From the NCBI GenBank assembly GCA_037367405.1, contig JAZKJV010010762.1:248001-312000 (forward strand): a stretch of DNA of 64,000 nucleotides, in the 5' to 3' direction. Positions within the stretch are counted from its first letter, which is position 1. The number at the start of each line of letters is the position of its first letter. This document shows, in pieces, positions 21,288 through 36,200 of the stretch. A program made the translations under genes and the position numbers. The stretch comes from Ottelia alismoides (Eukaryota > Streptophyta > Magnoliopsida > Alismatales > Hydrocharitaceae). The notes beneath the pieces were generated by a model. The model worked only from the letters and a program-made list of their open reading frames with translations. It made no database searches and had not been told where the DNA came from.

Positions 21288-24200
21288 TCTTATCAATCTA
21301 TGCTAAGGATCAATGTTGAATAATAGGTAAATAAAACTTCATATTTTCTCTTTGAAAAATATTGATAGGGCTAAGCTTGACAAAAAACTGAGCTAGAAAA
21401 ATCAGAATTGAAGGGAAATTAGAACCTGACAAAGCATAAAGCATATAAGTTGTATGAGCCATGACATGCTTGGGGAGGAGGATGGGAGCGGGAGTGCATC
21501 TAGCTGAGGAGTGGAGAGTGTGTTCGCAACGCCGAGAAGTTGGAGTCGGAGATGGTGTTCGTCCTAAAACAGTGAGTCAATAGGTTTGGGAGAGGTTGTT
21601 TTCGTTGTAGGGCCTTAGATCACTGGGCTTCACAGTGCCATGAGCCGATTAGATGTTTCTGGTGCGGTAGGTCTGCTCATCGAAGCAAGGTTTGTAGGGT
21701 AGGGTTGCAATGTGATTCTTCGAAGAGGCCTGAGGCTGGGAGCATCTTCCCTAGCCTCCTCGTTGGGGAGGGATGGGGCAAGGATGCTCTGTTTAGAGGT
21801 ACTTCTGACATAGGAGCGATTTCTAGGGCCGGATTTGGTATGTTGGAGGGTGGTGGCTCGGGGTCTCAATTTGGATGAAGTAGAGGCTCTCCTGTCTCTG
21901 TCGAGAGATGGTCGTTCTCTGCTTCAATGGTGGCCTTTGGGCGGCTCTAATGGCTGCTTCTCGGCTTTCGACCTCAATATGATTCAGGTCGGAGGTGTGC
22001 GCTTCGCCTGGCACAACCTGAAGATGATTCGCCGCATTTTGCATGACGTCTGTGTCCTCGAGGTTCTATCGAGCGGGCTCAATCCCGATGAGGTGTCGGA
22101 CTTGCTCCTGGTTGTTTGTGAATTAAGCCCCCATAAGTTGGGTTGGAGAGAGGTTCAGGTTGGAATTCGTGGCGTCCATCTGGAGCTTTCAACGGCTACT
22201 TCGATGCTGAGGTATGATCTGCGACCTGGTGGACGACGAGTTGTTGCTCCGGCAACCATGGCGGATGGTCGTCAGAGCGGGGTGGCGAAGGAGGGGCCAC
22301 CGCAGCTGACGTGTTCTGAAACGACCCCTCGACTCCCACGCCAAATTCAATTTGGCACGATTTCTTCAGAGAGGATTTGTTCAATTGCGGCGTTACGTAT
22401 CCCACTAGTATCTGTGGGGGCGGCCCAGTGAGATCGCCAAATCCCTTCCAGTTGTCCAGTCGAATCTGCCTTCTGATCCGATGGTGTAGGTCAGATCACA
22501 AGTTGATCTGAGTCAAGGTGGGAAGACGGATCATTGCTTGGACCCGGTAATGTTGGTGCCCCGGGGTGCTAGTTTTGGATCTCCCTCAGAACCGGATCAG
22601 GCTCCTATTCCGGATGCCCAGATGACCCGAATAGGAAGGAGGAATGCGTTGCAGGAGGGTTCTCATGTGTTGGGGGTACTGCCGTGGCTGCCTGGGGCCA
22701 TGGCCCACGGGTCTGCAGTTGTTGAAGACACGTGTGGTGGCGCTGAGGGCTCAGGAGTTGCCGTTGGTCATGTGCATGTTCATTGTGAAGGCTCGGGGGA
22801 TGGTGTTGAGCACATGGGCGCGGTGGTGGGCTTGCCTCATGGTGGTGCTCGGATTGGTGAGGCGAAGACTTTGCCGAGGCTTGAGCCAGCAAAGCGTGCT
22901 CAGATTGTGCCTCGGCCTGACGATCGAAGGAGTCTGCTTATGATGGGGGTTTCCGCAGGGAGAGAAAGGGAACTAAAGAAGGAGAGGTCTTTGCCTTAAC
23001 AGCGGAGGCGGGGTGTGGGGCAGGGGTTCCAAACAGTAATGATTCCGGGCAGAGATTTGGTGCATGTTACGTACAGAAGAAGGGGATTTGGAAGAGAAAG
23101 CTAAAGAAGAGAAGGAAGATGGTACGGCTAGCACTCTCCAGTCAGGAGGCAGAATACGTGCAGGTGGATGCAGACACTATCAGAGGTTGTCCCAGCTACT
23201 TCAGCTTGCTAGATAGGGACTATGTTGTTAGCCTAGGGGTGGTACCACCTGCAAAGAAGATTAATGCCAGTTCTTCATGAAGGTGTACTCTCTTGGAACG
23301 TGAGAGGGCTAGGCCGCCCTAATAAGAGGCTAGGGCCTAGGGGTAGAGAACGCTATTCTGGAAGGTAGAGCGGATGTTTTCCTCCTACAAGAAACGAAGG
23401 TTCGGAGAGAAGGAGGGGCATTATGACATGACTTGGGATGCGGAAGTTTGTTTGAATATACGGAATTGGAGCCGCAAGGGGCGGTTGGTGGTCTTTTAAC
23501 TGCATGGAAGGGGATGATTTTTGAGAAGGTTGGAGAATGGAAAACGCAATTTTCCATCTCCGTCGGCCTTAAGCGTATCTCAGATGGCCTTTTACTCACG
23601 ATCACCAACGTTTATGGTCCCACTGGGGGAGAGGGGGACTGCTTGGCTTCTGATATTTTGCGTGTGGAAGCAGTTAGAGGTGAAGGAGCCTAGTTGATTG
23701 GAGGCGACCTTAACGTAATGTTGTTCCCGGGGGAGAGACCGTTGTAGGCTGGTGGGAGGGACGCTGGATCTGAGGAGCTCAGGAGCTTGGTGCACATGCT
23801 GGGCCTTACTGTGCTTGATGCTTCTGGTTGCGAGTACATGTGGCACAATAGGAGATCGAGGTTGGACAGATTCTTTTTGTCGATGGAAGGTGTCAGGCTC
23901 TTCCTGGTGGCTAGTGTATGTTCTTTGCCGAGGTCGCGCTCCGATCACACTCTCATTCTATGGGATTCGAGGGAGCAGACGCGCTATCCCTTTTTTCTTC
24001 AAGTTCAAGCAGGCTAGGCTGATGGAAGAGGGGTTTAGAGAATTGATTGTTGAGAAGTGGCAGGGTTGGCAACCTGAGGGCTCGGCGGTGGGGAGATGCT
24101 CGGCGAAGTTAACTCTGCTCAAGACTTTCCTGATGGCTTATGGGAGAGAGCTCAAGGGCAAAAGGAAGGTCCATAAAAGTGTGGCGCAGGAATAGGTGAT

Positions 24201-27200
24201 GCGCCTAGATGCGTTGGACGGTCAGAGAGGTTTGGATGAGGAAGAGACGAGGGAGAGAGCGCAATTCTGGAGACGTTGCTGCTTGAAGATAGAAAGGAGG
24301 AGGTCAAGTGGAGGCAAAGGTCAAGACAACAGTGGTTGAGGGAGGGAGACGCCAACATGAGGTTCTTTCATGCTATGGCTTCTGGGAGAAGGACACGTAA
24401 CTACATAAACGATTTGCAAGTGAGAGGAGAACAGGTGTCAGGAGATGAGCATGTGGGGGCGGCGCTTAAAGGTCATTTTGTCTCGGTCTCCAGAAGGCAG
24501 CAGGGTGGGGGATGGGGCTGGTTAGGAAGGGGAGCGGAGGTCCTATCGAGCAAGCAGTCGGAAGGTCTTCAAGTGTCATTCGAGAAAGGGGAGGCAAAGC
24601 GAGCAGTCTGGGATTTGAATGCAGATGGTGCTCCGGAGCTTGATGGTTTCCCGATGTTCTTCTACCGGGAATTCTGGGAGCTGTTGATGGTTGAATTTAT
24701 GGAGCTGCTTAACGAATTCAGGAAGGGCAACTGTATCTTTGAGAAGATCAACAGAGCTCTTCTTTTTCTACTTCCTAAGAAGGAACCCTCTTCGAGGTTG
24801 GGGATTTCCGCCCGATTGCGCTCTCCAACGCGTGTTATCTCATTATTGCAAAGGTACTGGCAAACAGGCTCAAGCTGGTGCTTCACTCTATTGTCTTGCA
24901 TGGGCAATATGCTTTTGTGCCAGGCAGAAAGATGGCAGATGGCTTGGTGATCGCCTCGGAGATCTATCTCCATTGGTCGCGGGTTAACGCGAAAGGAGTC
25001 CTGTGGAAGATTGACTTCGCAAAGGCATATGATTGTGTGAATTGGAACTTAATTTGGACATTGTTACGACGATGCGAGTTTCATGATCTATGGATTTCAT
25101 GGATAAAGAGATGTGTTACGACGTCTTCTTACTCTGTTCTGGTCAATGGAAAACTGTTTGGGGTTTTTTTCCAGCCGCAGAGGGATGTTAGGCAGGGATG
25201 CCCGCTAGCTCCAATGTTATTTGTCCTGGTGGCGGATGCTCTTGTGACTATGTTCAGATGTATGGTTCAGGATGGTTGGTGTGAAGGATTCTGTTTGGGA
25301 ACAATCTCCATTCCTATTCTTCAGTACGCAGATGACACGGTCGTCTTCACGAATCATTCAGAGAACTCGCTCAGAAGAACGACACAACTAATGGAGATCT
25401 TTAGGGAGCTCTCTGGGCTGAAAATTAACAAACAGAAGTCTGTGGTGATTCCATTTGGGTTGACAGAGAATGAATATAGTAGGGCAGAAGAATTGTTGGG
25501 CTGTCCTATTTGAGAGCTACCCGCTACGTACATTGGTCTTCCGTCGGTTGTAAGAAAGCTAAGGAAGTCTGACTGGGACTTAATTATCAGCAGATTCGAA
25601 ACGAGATTAGCGGGCTTGAAGGCTTTGACATTGTCTAAAGGAGGTAAGTTGATCCTCATGAAGCATGTCCTTTCGGCAATCCCCATTTTCTTCATCTGCA
25701 CCCGCCTTATTGACCTATGGTGTGAGGAAGAAAATAGAATCCATGATGCGGAGATTTTTCTGGTCCGATGGAAAGCAACAAGGACCAGGACTCAACCTGG
25801 CAGCTTGGGAGGATGTGACACGCTCTAAGGGTGAAGGTGGTTTAGGTGTTAGCGACTTACAGTGTATGAATAAGGCGTTGCTGGTGAAATGGGTGCTCTA
25901 TATCTGGGGGGACTCGTCGAGGTCGGCGGCAAGACTCCTGAGGGAAATTCACAAGGTGAAAGGCGCTCTTGCGGCCAGAAGGGTCCGCTTTGAGTCATCT
26001 TTATAGGTAGGAGCGCGTTCGGTTCTACCGCACTTAGAGCCGAATCTTAAACCGGTGGTGGGCGATGGTGAACCGTTTCGTTTTTGTAGAGATATTTCTA
26101 TATTCTATATACCTTTTCAGTTATTTTTATTTTAATATTTCCACCTTATTTAATTTACCCATAGGCCTTCTCTATATAAGAGAGCCTAGGGTTCTTTGGA
26201 ATAACAACGAAACCTTTTCTCCCGACATGGTATCAGAGCCAAAACCCTAGCCCACCACATCTCTCACCGCCCCCCCCCTCCCTCCCCTCTCCACCGCCAG
26301 CCCTCCTCCCAGCCGTAGGACCTCCCTATCGTCGCAGGCCCTCCCCATTACCACCCTCCTCACGCCGCCGCCCTCTCCCAGTCGTCGTCGGCCCCTCCGT
26401 CGCCGGCCCTCTCCCAGTCGCATGCCACCTCTCGCCACCGACCCTCTTCCCTCCCGTCGTCGGCACCCTCATGCCTCCTATGGGTTTGAGTGCATAGATC
26501 TCCATATGTACTCAAATCCGCTGATGTTTATGTAGACAATTGTTCTTTGGTCTATAAACCCTAGTTCCATATCTCTAGCAAAATGTCAGAAAACAAGGTC
26601 GATATGCCCTCCATAGGCGCTTTCAATGGTCCAGCACCCATTGTCAAGATGGGTGGGACGAACTATGAGCTCTGGGCAATGCAGTTCATGAGTCTCATGA
26701 AGTCAAATCGTAAGAAGCACATTCTTACCGAAGATGAGCCAGCAGAGAAGACTGGGGTTTATGCCTCCTGGGAGGCTGATGATTCGTACGCCAAAGTCTG
26801 GCTTTCAGGTACACTGACGATGGAGACTGCCAATGATGTTCTCCATCAGCCCACTGCTAAGGTGATGTGGGACATACTTGCAGCAACATACTCACAGGTA
26901 CGAAATGAGACCAAGATCCTTCAACTCCAGCATGACATATTTACATTCAAGAAGAACGAACGGCCTCTTCACTCCTTATATACATCCATGCGAGGGATGT
27001 TTGAGAAGCTCTACAGCATCATTCTTCTTACGGCTACTTCCGAGCAGCAAGTGACCTTTGGGAATGCTACCACGGTGGGGGTCTTACTTGCAGCACTTGA
27101 CCCTGAATATGATGCTGCTCGCTCGTAGATTCTTGCAGATGCTACTATTCCTCCAATAGAGGAAGTTTACCGCAAGCTTAGCCGTATTACTGTCCGGTCC

Positions 27201-30200
27201 ATTGCTTCTACTCAGCCTCCTTCGGCGATGGCAGCCTCCAGAGGTAGAGGAGCCTCTTCTTCATTCTGTGGTCTTGGTCCTCGTGGTAGAGGCGACCGCT
27301 TTCGTCAGCTTTGCACTTTTTGTCATCTCCCAGGTCACGCGGAGGATACATGTTATTCTAAGCATGATTTTTTGGCATCGACTCGTGTAGCCGAGCATGT
27401 TGCATCTCCATCAGCATCTGCTTCAGACCATAGGTTTGAGGAGCTCGTTTCCAGATTGCGTGATATTATGCCTCCTGCCTCTACAGAATCAAGAGGCGCC
27501 TCGAATATTGCTGCTTCAGCCTCTGCCAGTACCTCAGCCACTGCTAGCACCTTAAGTAGTGCTTATGCTTTTACCTCTTGTCATGGATCTGATGTTTAAG
27601 AATGGATTATGGACTCCGACGCAACACATCATCTTTGTCGAGACAAAGATAAACTTACATCCTATAGGGAGATTCCACCGGGGCAATCTGTCGTGATAGC
27701 CGATGGGACTCATTCCCCTACTATTGGACAGGGGGATATCAGTTTATCGCCTTCCATGCATCTACAGAATGTGTTACATGCTCCTAATTTTTCGATGAAT
27801 TTACTTTCTATCAGTCAGATTACAAAGAATTTGCACTGTCGCACTATTTTTGACCCATCGTCTCTTGTTTTTCAGGACATTCTTACGGACAGGGTGATTG
27901 GTTGTCGTTGTGAGCAGGATGGTCTTTATCATCTGGTCCAAACTCCCTATGTTGTCATCTCCTCTCAGTCTAGTGGACCAGTCTCTCCATTTACATGGTA
28001 TCTACGCTTTGGCCACCTCCCTCTTAAGAAGATGCATCATATCTTGCCTCAGATTTCACCGAGTTCGTCCTTTCAGTGTGAAGCATGTCAATTGGGAAAG
28101 CATCATAGATCTACCTTTCCTAATCGTCGGTCTCGGAGCAGTAACTCCCCTTTTGAGTTATTTCATGTTGACATTTGGGGTCCGAGTCATGTTCCTGATC
28201 ACCAGGGGCGCATGTTTTATCTTGTTGTTGTTGAGACTTTTCTCGACTATCGTGGGCATTTTTGTTGAAGAATAAATCTAAAACGAGGGGTGTGATCAAA
28301 AATCTTATCAATGAAGTGCAGAATGTTTTTTCATCTTTTGTGAAATATGTGCGTATGGATAATGATTTGAAATTTTGCACTCGTGCTCTTTCACATTTCT
28401 TCTCATCTCGAGGCATTATCCATCAAACCCCTTGTGCTTACACGTCTCAACAGAATGGAGTTGCTGAGAGAAAGCATCGTCATCTTCTTGATATCACTCA
28501 AACTCTCCTTATCCAGAGTTGTGCCCCCATTTCTTTTTGGGGTGATGCAGTCCTTACGGCATGTTATCTAGTGAATCGTATGCCATCCTATGTCTTAGGT
28601 GAGAAAATTCCTCTTTCTAATGTTTTTCCCGATAAGGAATTATTCTCATTTACTCCTCGTGTCTTTGGCGATGCTGTCTTTGTTCACCAGTTGTCTTCGG
28701 TACTTGACAAGCTCTCACCTAGGGCTTGTTAACGCATATTTTAGTCTTTTGTGTATCTCTCTGTTATTTTTATTTTCAGTTGTATGCTTTATGTAATTTA
28801 CCCATAGGCTACTCTCCTATATAAGAGAGCCTAGGGCTTATGCAATAGACAACTCATTTTATTTTTTCCCAACATGGTATCAGAGCGACGGTCCTAGACC
28901 GGAGTTCTCGAAACCCTAACCCTATCCCTTCCACACCCGTCGGCCTCTCTTTCTCCCTCTCTCTCATCGGTGCCGCCTTCCTCTCATCGGCACCGCCTTA
29001 CTCGCCGGGGCGCGAGTGTACGGTCGCACCAGCCCTTTGCGCCTGGGTTGTCGCTCATGCGCACCCGCACAAGTGCCAGTGCCCCTGCGCAACTGCACCT
29101 GTGCTGTTGCGCCTTCCGCGCGTTGCGCCTGTGCCCTCCGCGCGCCGCGCCTGTGCTGCGCATGTGCTACGTCGCACCAGCATCGGCGCAGTAGCCCTCC
29201 AAGCGCTGCGGCTGTGCTGCTGCCCCTCTGCGCGGTAGCCCTCTGCGCAACTTCGACTGCGCGCTAGTTCTCCACGCGGCGTGCCATCTACGCGCTATCT
29301 CCCACGCTGCGCGACAGAGCGAGGTTCTCTTTTGTGCCTGCGTGATCCAATGGTGTGTACTCGTGAATCAGCCCTAGAGCGCACATCTCCATCCAAATGG
29401 GTTTAGTTGCTTGAGGACTACACATGCAACTAAACCCATCTATGTCATTGTAGACAAATCCCATCTTCAGTCAATCGCTCCAGTCTTCAGTTTCCAGTAT
29501 GTCAGAGAGCAAGGCGGATATCCCATCCATTGGCACCTTTCGTGGTCCAGCGCCTATTGTCAAGATGGACGGTACAAACTATGAACTGTGGGCGATGCAG
29601 TTCATGAGCATGATGAAGTCAACGGGTAAGAAGCATATTCTTACCGAACCAGAACCTGTTGAGAAGACTGGAGCCAACGCCTCTTGGGAGGCTGATGACG
29701 CATACGCCAAGGTTTGGCTATCTGGTACGTTGGCAATTGAGATTGCCAATGACATTCTACATCAACCCACGGCCAAGGATATGTGGGACATTCTGGCGGC
29801 AACATATTCGCAGGCGAAGAACGAGACAAAGATTCTGCAACTCCAGCATGATATATTCACTATAAAGCAGAATGGTCGTCCTCTACATTCACTCTACACA
29901 TCCCTGAGAGGGATGTTCGAGAAGCTCTACAGCTTCATGCCTCTTACAGCCACGCCAGAACAGCAGAAGACATATCGGAATGCGACTATGGTGGGTGTGT
30001 TCCTTGCTGCACTTGATCCAGAGTATGAGGTAGCACGATCCCAGATCTTGGCCGACTCTACTATTCCTCCCATGGAGGAAGCCTTCCATAGACTGAGCAG
30101 GATCACCGTTCCTTCCACGGCCATGAATCAGAATACTTCAGCCATGGTCGCCAACAGGGGTCGCGGATTTCATCATCAGACCCGTGGAAGTGGACCTCGT

Positions 30201-33200
30201 GGCAGAGGAGGCCGCACTCGACCTACATGTACTTACTGTCATCGCGTTGGACATAATGAAGACACATGCTACTCGAAGCATGGATTTCCTGCATCTGCAC
30301 GAGTCGTTGAGCAGATAGAGCATCCATCTGCTGCTACTTTGGATCAGCGGTTCGATGATCTAGTTGCCCGTGTAAGGGCATTATTCCCTCATCTGGCCCA
30401 GTACCTACTACTGAGAGTCAAACTGATGCTGCTGCTTCTGCTTCTGCGTCTACCAGTGCTTCAGGTAGCATACTTGCATTTACCAGTAGTAGATCAAATA
30501 CATTACCATGGATTATGGACTCGGGCGCTACACATCATCTATGTGGCGATCAGAGTTTACTTACAGGATATTCTCAGATTCCTCTAGGCCGAACAGTGGT
30601 CATTGCCAATGGTACACATTCTCCCATTGCTGGTCAAGGGGAGATTAGACTGACATCTTCTATGCAGCTCAAGAATGTGCTACATGCACCTGACTTTTCA
30701 ATGAATTTGTTGTCAATCAGTCAGATTACGAAGGATTTACAATGTCGGGCAATTTTTGATCCATCTTCTCTTATTTTTCAGAACATCCGTACGGGCAACG
30801 TGATTGGTCGTGGCTATGAGCAAGGAGGCCTCTACCGCCTAAACCAGACTCCATTTGCTGGAACCTCATCCCTTCCCACTGGACCAGTATCTCCTTTGCT
30901 GTGGCATTTGCGCTTTGGGCATCTACCGCTTCAGAAGTTGCGTCGTGTGTTACCCCAGGGTCTTCCTCACACATCTATCCAATGTGAGGCTTGTCAGTTG
31001 GGAAAGCATCACAGGTCAACCTTTCCCAGTCATCCAGGTCGGAGTAGTACCTCCAAGTTTGAGTTATTTCATATTGATATTTGGGGCCCGAGTCGTGTAC
31101 CTGATCATCAGGGACACATGTTTTATATAGTTATTGTGGATGACTTCTCTCGTGTGTCATGGGTATTTTTGATGAAAAATAAATCTGAAGCAGGCGATAT
31201 TATTATCCATTTTCTGAATGAAATTCAAAATGTTTTTTCTACATCCGTGAAGTTTGTAAGAAGTGATAATGCCCTAGAACTGTGCACTCATGTCCTAGCC
31301 AACTACTACTCCTCAAAAGGGATTATACATCAAACACCTGTGCTTATACCTCTCAACAAAATGGGATTGCTGAAAGAAAACATCGCCACCTACTAGATGT
31401 CACAAGATCACTTCTTATACAGAGTCATGTTCCTTATTCTTACTGGGGTGACGCGGTTCTCACTGCATGTTACCTAATTAACCGTATGCCGTCCTCGGTC
31501 TTGGATAAACAGATTCCCTTTTCCATTATCTATCCTGGGAAGGATCTGTTTTCCCTTACTCCCCGTGTGTTTGGTTCAGTCGCCTTTGTCCACCAATTGT
31601 CTCCTGGTACTGACAAGCTCTCTCCTAGGGTTGTCAAGTGTGTGTTTGTTGGGTACTCCAGAACTCAAAAGGGGTACAAGTGTTTTGATCCTCTGCGTAG
31701 GCGGTATATGGTCAGTGCAGATGTTACAATTTTTGAATCCGTAATGTATTTTTCATCCTCAGGTGATCAGCAGCTACCTCCACTGACTACCGATGCCATA
31801 TACATGACACCACCACCTCCAGCACCGTCACCATCATCACCACCACCACCACCACAAATCCCCGTCTCACCACTACCGTTCCACTATACCCGCAGGCCTC
31901 CTCCAGCTCATGGTCATGACTCATCTCCTAGCTCGCCTATGGTATGTACTGAAGATATTTCTCTTGATGGATCTAATGATATTTCTGAGCAGGATATGTT
32001 GTAGGGGCCAGATGAGGACACAGTTGATTTAGATGTTCCTATTGCCATACGCAAATCGAAGAGGAGTTGTGTTACATATCCATTGGCAGCTTCTGTGTCA
32101 TTTGAGCAACTATCTGGGGATTTCAGGAACTTTATGGTGGTCTTGTCAACTGTAGATATTCCACGGACTTATCAAGATGCTCTGCAGGACAGTAGATGGC
32201 GTCTAGCAATGGAGGAGGAAATGGCGGCACTTCAATCTAGGGGAACTTGGAGTCTAGTTCCTATGCCTCCAGATGTCACCCCGGTGAGCTGCAAATGGGT
32301 GTTTACGGTGAAGCAAAATGCAGATGGCAGTATTGACAGATACAAGGCCCGCCTTGTTGCATGCGGTTTTACACAGACATACGGGGTGGATTACCTTGAT
32401 ACATTCTCACCAGTAGCCCGCCATTCCACACTCCGGATCTTGCTATCAGTCGCAGTCAATCGAGAGTGGCCGTTATATCAGTTGGATGTGAAGAACGCGT
32501 TTTTATATGGAGACCTACAGGAGGAAGTCTATATGCAACAGCTACCAGGTTTTGTTGTTGAGGGGGAGTGTTCCAAGGTGTGCAGACTTCATAAGGCTAT
32601 CTATGGCCTTAAGCAGAGCCCCAGAGCATGGTTTCAGAAGCTCTCAGACCTCTTTGAAAAACAGGGATACAAACGCTCTAATGCTGATCATTCCTTGTTT
32701 GTACAGAAGACCCCAAGAGGTATTATTGTAATTATGATTTACGTAGATGACATCTTGATTACAGGAGATGATGAGCAAGGCATAAAGCAGGCGAAAGAAA
32801 AGTTGGGGAGCGAATTTGTCACTAAGGACTTTGGAGTTCTTAGATATTTTCTGGGCCTGGAATTTGCTAGAAATCCGTATGGATTAGTAATGTCGCAGAG
32901 GAAATATGTTACCGACCTGTTGAGTGAAACAGGTATGCTTGGGTGTCGGCCTGCTACGACACCAATGGACCCCAGCATGAAGCTCTATGATGATGACACA
33001 GAGGAGGTGGATAGGAGAAGATACAGAGAACTGGTAGGCAAACTGTTGTATGTCACGATCACTAGGCCCGATACATCCTTTGCAGTGAGTCGTGTGAGCC
33101 AGTTCATGGAGCAACCACGCCAGGTTCATATGGATGCCATACATATGATACTTAGATACCTCAAATCATCTCCAGGTGCAGGTTTACTATTCAAGAAGGG

Positions 33201-36200
33201 AAAGGAGATTTCTATCTCAGCATGTGCGGATGCAGACTATGCAGGTTGCCCCAAGGACAGGAAGTCCACCTCGGGGTTTGCAGTCTATGTTGGAGATTCT
33301 TTAATCTCGTGGAGGAGCAAGAAACAGACGGTGGTAGCCAGATCTAGTGCTGAATCCGAATATAGGGCTATGGCCCAGGCTAGCACAGAGATGATGTGGG
33401 TGAAGGTTGTACTTACAGGTCTATGTCTAGATGTACCACTTCCTATGAACTTGGAATGTGATAATCAAGCAGCCTTGTTCATTGCAAACAACCCAGCATT
33501 CCATGAGCGGACCAAGCATATTGAGGTTGACTGTCACTTCATACGTGACATGATTCAGAAGGGGTTCATTGCTACATCTCATGTCACCTCAGAGACTCAA
33601 ACTGCCGATATATTCACCAAGGCATTACTACAAGGCCCATTCCAGAAGTGCACGTCCAAGCTGAGCATGATCGATATCTATGCTCCATCTTGAGGGGGAG
33701 TGTTAGCGCATATTTTAGTCTTCTGTGTGTCTCTCTGTTATTTTTATTTTCAGTTGTATGCTTTATGTAATTTACCCATAGGCTACTCTCCTATATAAGA
33801 GAGCCTAGGGCTTATGGAATAGACAACTCATTTTATTTTTTCCCAACAGGGTTATCAAGTGTGTGTGTGTGTGTTGGTTACTCTCGGACTCATAAGGGTT
33901 GCCGATGTTATGACCCTATAAACATGAAATATTTTATCAGTGTTGATGTCACATTCTTTGAGTCTGTAATGTATTTCTCTCCTGCAGGTGACAGGTTGGC
34001 CTCATCCACATCTGATGATGAGATCTATGTACCGCCTCCTCCTCAGTGTCCGTCTTTTCCCGCTCCAGTTCTCGTTGTTCCACCACCACCATCAACACCA
34101 CCACCACCTCCTTCACGACCACCTGTTTCACCCTTACTAAAATTATATACCCGTTGGTCTGTTCCTGCTCATGGTGCTCGTCAATCATCCAGTACGCCTC
34201 AGATTTGTCTAGATATTATTATTAACGATGGGTCTGATAATGTGCAAGTACAGGGATCATCTTTGCAGGAGAATAGCAAACCGACGAGTATTGTTTCTGA
34301 TGATATGGATGTACCTATTGCCATACGGAAGCAGAAATGTACATGTGCATCATATCCACTTGCTTCCCAGGTTTCCTTCCATCGCCTCACAGGGGACTTT
34401 CAGAGGTTTGTTGTGGCTCTATCAGCCGTGGAGGTACCAAGGAATCATCAGGATGCCTTAAAGATTAGTTGTTGGTGTTCTGCCATGGAGGAGGAAATGG
34501 TTTCTCTACAATCGCGGGGTACATGGAGCTCGGTTCCCGCTCCCCTAGGAGCATCTGTTGCCTGTTGTAAATGGGTGTTCACTATCAAATATAATGCAGA
34601 TGGTAGCCTTGACCATTACAAGGCAAGGCTAGTGGCGCGAGGGTTCACTCAGACATACGACGTGGATTATATGGACACATTCTCTCCAGTTGCACGTCAT
34701 TCGACTATACGTGTCCTCCTGTCAGTTGTTGTGGTACGTGATTGGTCCTTTTTTCAGCATGATGTTAAGAATACCTTCTTGTACGGAGATCTGCAGGAAG
34801 AAGTCTACATGCAGCAGCCTCCGGGGTTTGCTACTAAGGGGGAGAATCACATGGTGTGTAGACTTCACAAAGCGATATATGACCTTAAACAAAGCCTATG
34901 GGCGTGGTTTCATAAGCTTTCTAATCTAATTGAAAAGCAAGGGTTCAAAAGATCAAATGCATATCATTCTTTGTTTCCAGAAGACCTCTAGAGGTACGGT
35001 TGTTATCATGGTGTATGTTGATGATATATTCATTATAGGAGATGATACACAGGGGATAAAGATGGCAAGAGCATTTCTGGACCATCAGTTTGTTACTAAT
35101 GATCTTGGCACTCTACGATATTTTCCGAGTTGGAATTTGCCAGGAATGTGCAGGGTCTTGTGATGACCCAAAGGAAGTACATTACAGATATGATTGTTGA
35201 GACGGGCATGATTAGGTGTTGAGTCGTTGACCCTCAACTACTCCTATGGATCCTAGCATGAAGTTATATGATGATGATGATACAGACGAGGTTGACAGAA
35301 GAAGATATAGGGAAATGGTGGGTAAACTTCTCTATATTACTATCACTAGACCTGATATTGCTTTTGCAGTAAGTCAGGTGAGTCAGTTCATGGAACAACC
35401 TAGACAAGTACATATGGATGTCGTATACATGACACTGAGATATCTAAAGTCATCTCCAGGCACAGGATTACTGTTCAGAAAAGAAACAAACATTTATGTT
35501 TCTGCATGTGTTGATGCGGACTATGCAGGATGCCCTAAGGATCGGAAGTCTACTTCAGGTTTTGCAGTGTTTGTAGGTAGTTCTTTGGTTTCTTAGAAAA
35601 GCAAGAAACAAACAATGGTCGCTAGATCTAGCGTTGAATCTGAATATAGGGCCATGGCACAAGCAAGTACTGAGATGATGTGGGTTCGAGCTGTATTAGA
35701 AGATTTGCATATAGATGTACCTCTACCCATACAGCTACAATGTGATAATCAAGTCACGCTATTCATTGCTAATAATCATGCCTTTCATGAAAGAACAAAG
35801 CATATTGAGGTAGACTGTCACTATACTAGAGATATGATCCAGAAGGGCTTGATTTCTACTTCTCATATTAGTTCAGGAGAGCAGACTGCCGACATCTTCA
35901 CCAAGCCACTGCTCAGAGGGTCATTCCAGAGGTGTTCTTCCAAGCTGAGCATGATTGATATCTATGCTCCATCTTGAGGGGGAGTGTAGAGATATGTTTA
36001 TATTCTATGTACCTTTTCAGTTATTTTTATTTTATTGTTTCTACCTTATGTAATTTACCTATAGGCCTTCTCTATATAAGAGAGCCTAGGGTTTTTTGGA
36101 AAATAACAACGAAACCTTTTCTCCCAACAGTTTTTGGCATGATAACTGGACTGGAGAGGAGTGTCTTGCTTCCAGGTTCCTGAGACTTTTTGCCCTTGCA

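Larger units (their letters stand above)
28727..33848 (+). mobile_element. Copia-C, Ty1/Copia element nested in Copia-B
   Basis: 148-bp LTRs at 28727-28874 and 33701-33848 differ at four sites (about 2.7%), so it is younger than its host. The target duplication is GGGCT (28722-28726) against GGGTT (33849-33853), one C-to-T change. It carries a complete gag-pol order with two frameshifts and one stop, so it is close to intact. Confidence 0.92.
26085..36129 (+). mobile_element. Copia-B, interrupted Ty1/Copia element in the L1
   Basis: Short LTRs (26085-26227 and 35985-36129) and a perfect 5-bp target duplication GTTTT (26080-26084, 36130-36134). The LTRs differ at about 10 of 143 sites plus an indel, so this is an older insertion. 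Without Copia-C it is about 4.9 kb. Gag and pol are recognisable but broken. The LTR core (ctatataagagagcctaggg) is shared with Copia-C and, reversed, Copia-E, so the three are related families. Confidence 0.92.

Noticed and set aside
22538..22999. 153-codon frame (and its antisense partners) as a host gene
   Set aside because: It lies between the L1 zinc knuckles and ORF2 inside the bounded L1, so it is ORF1 debris.
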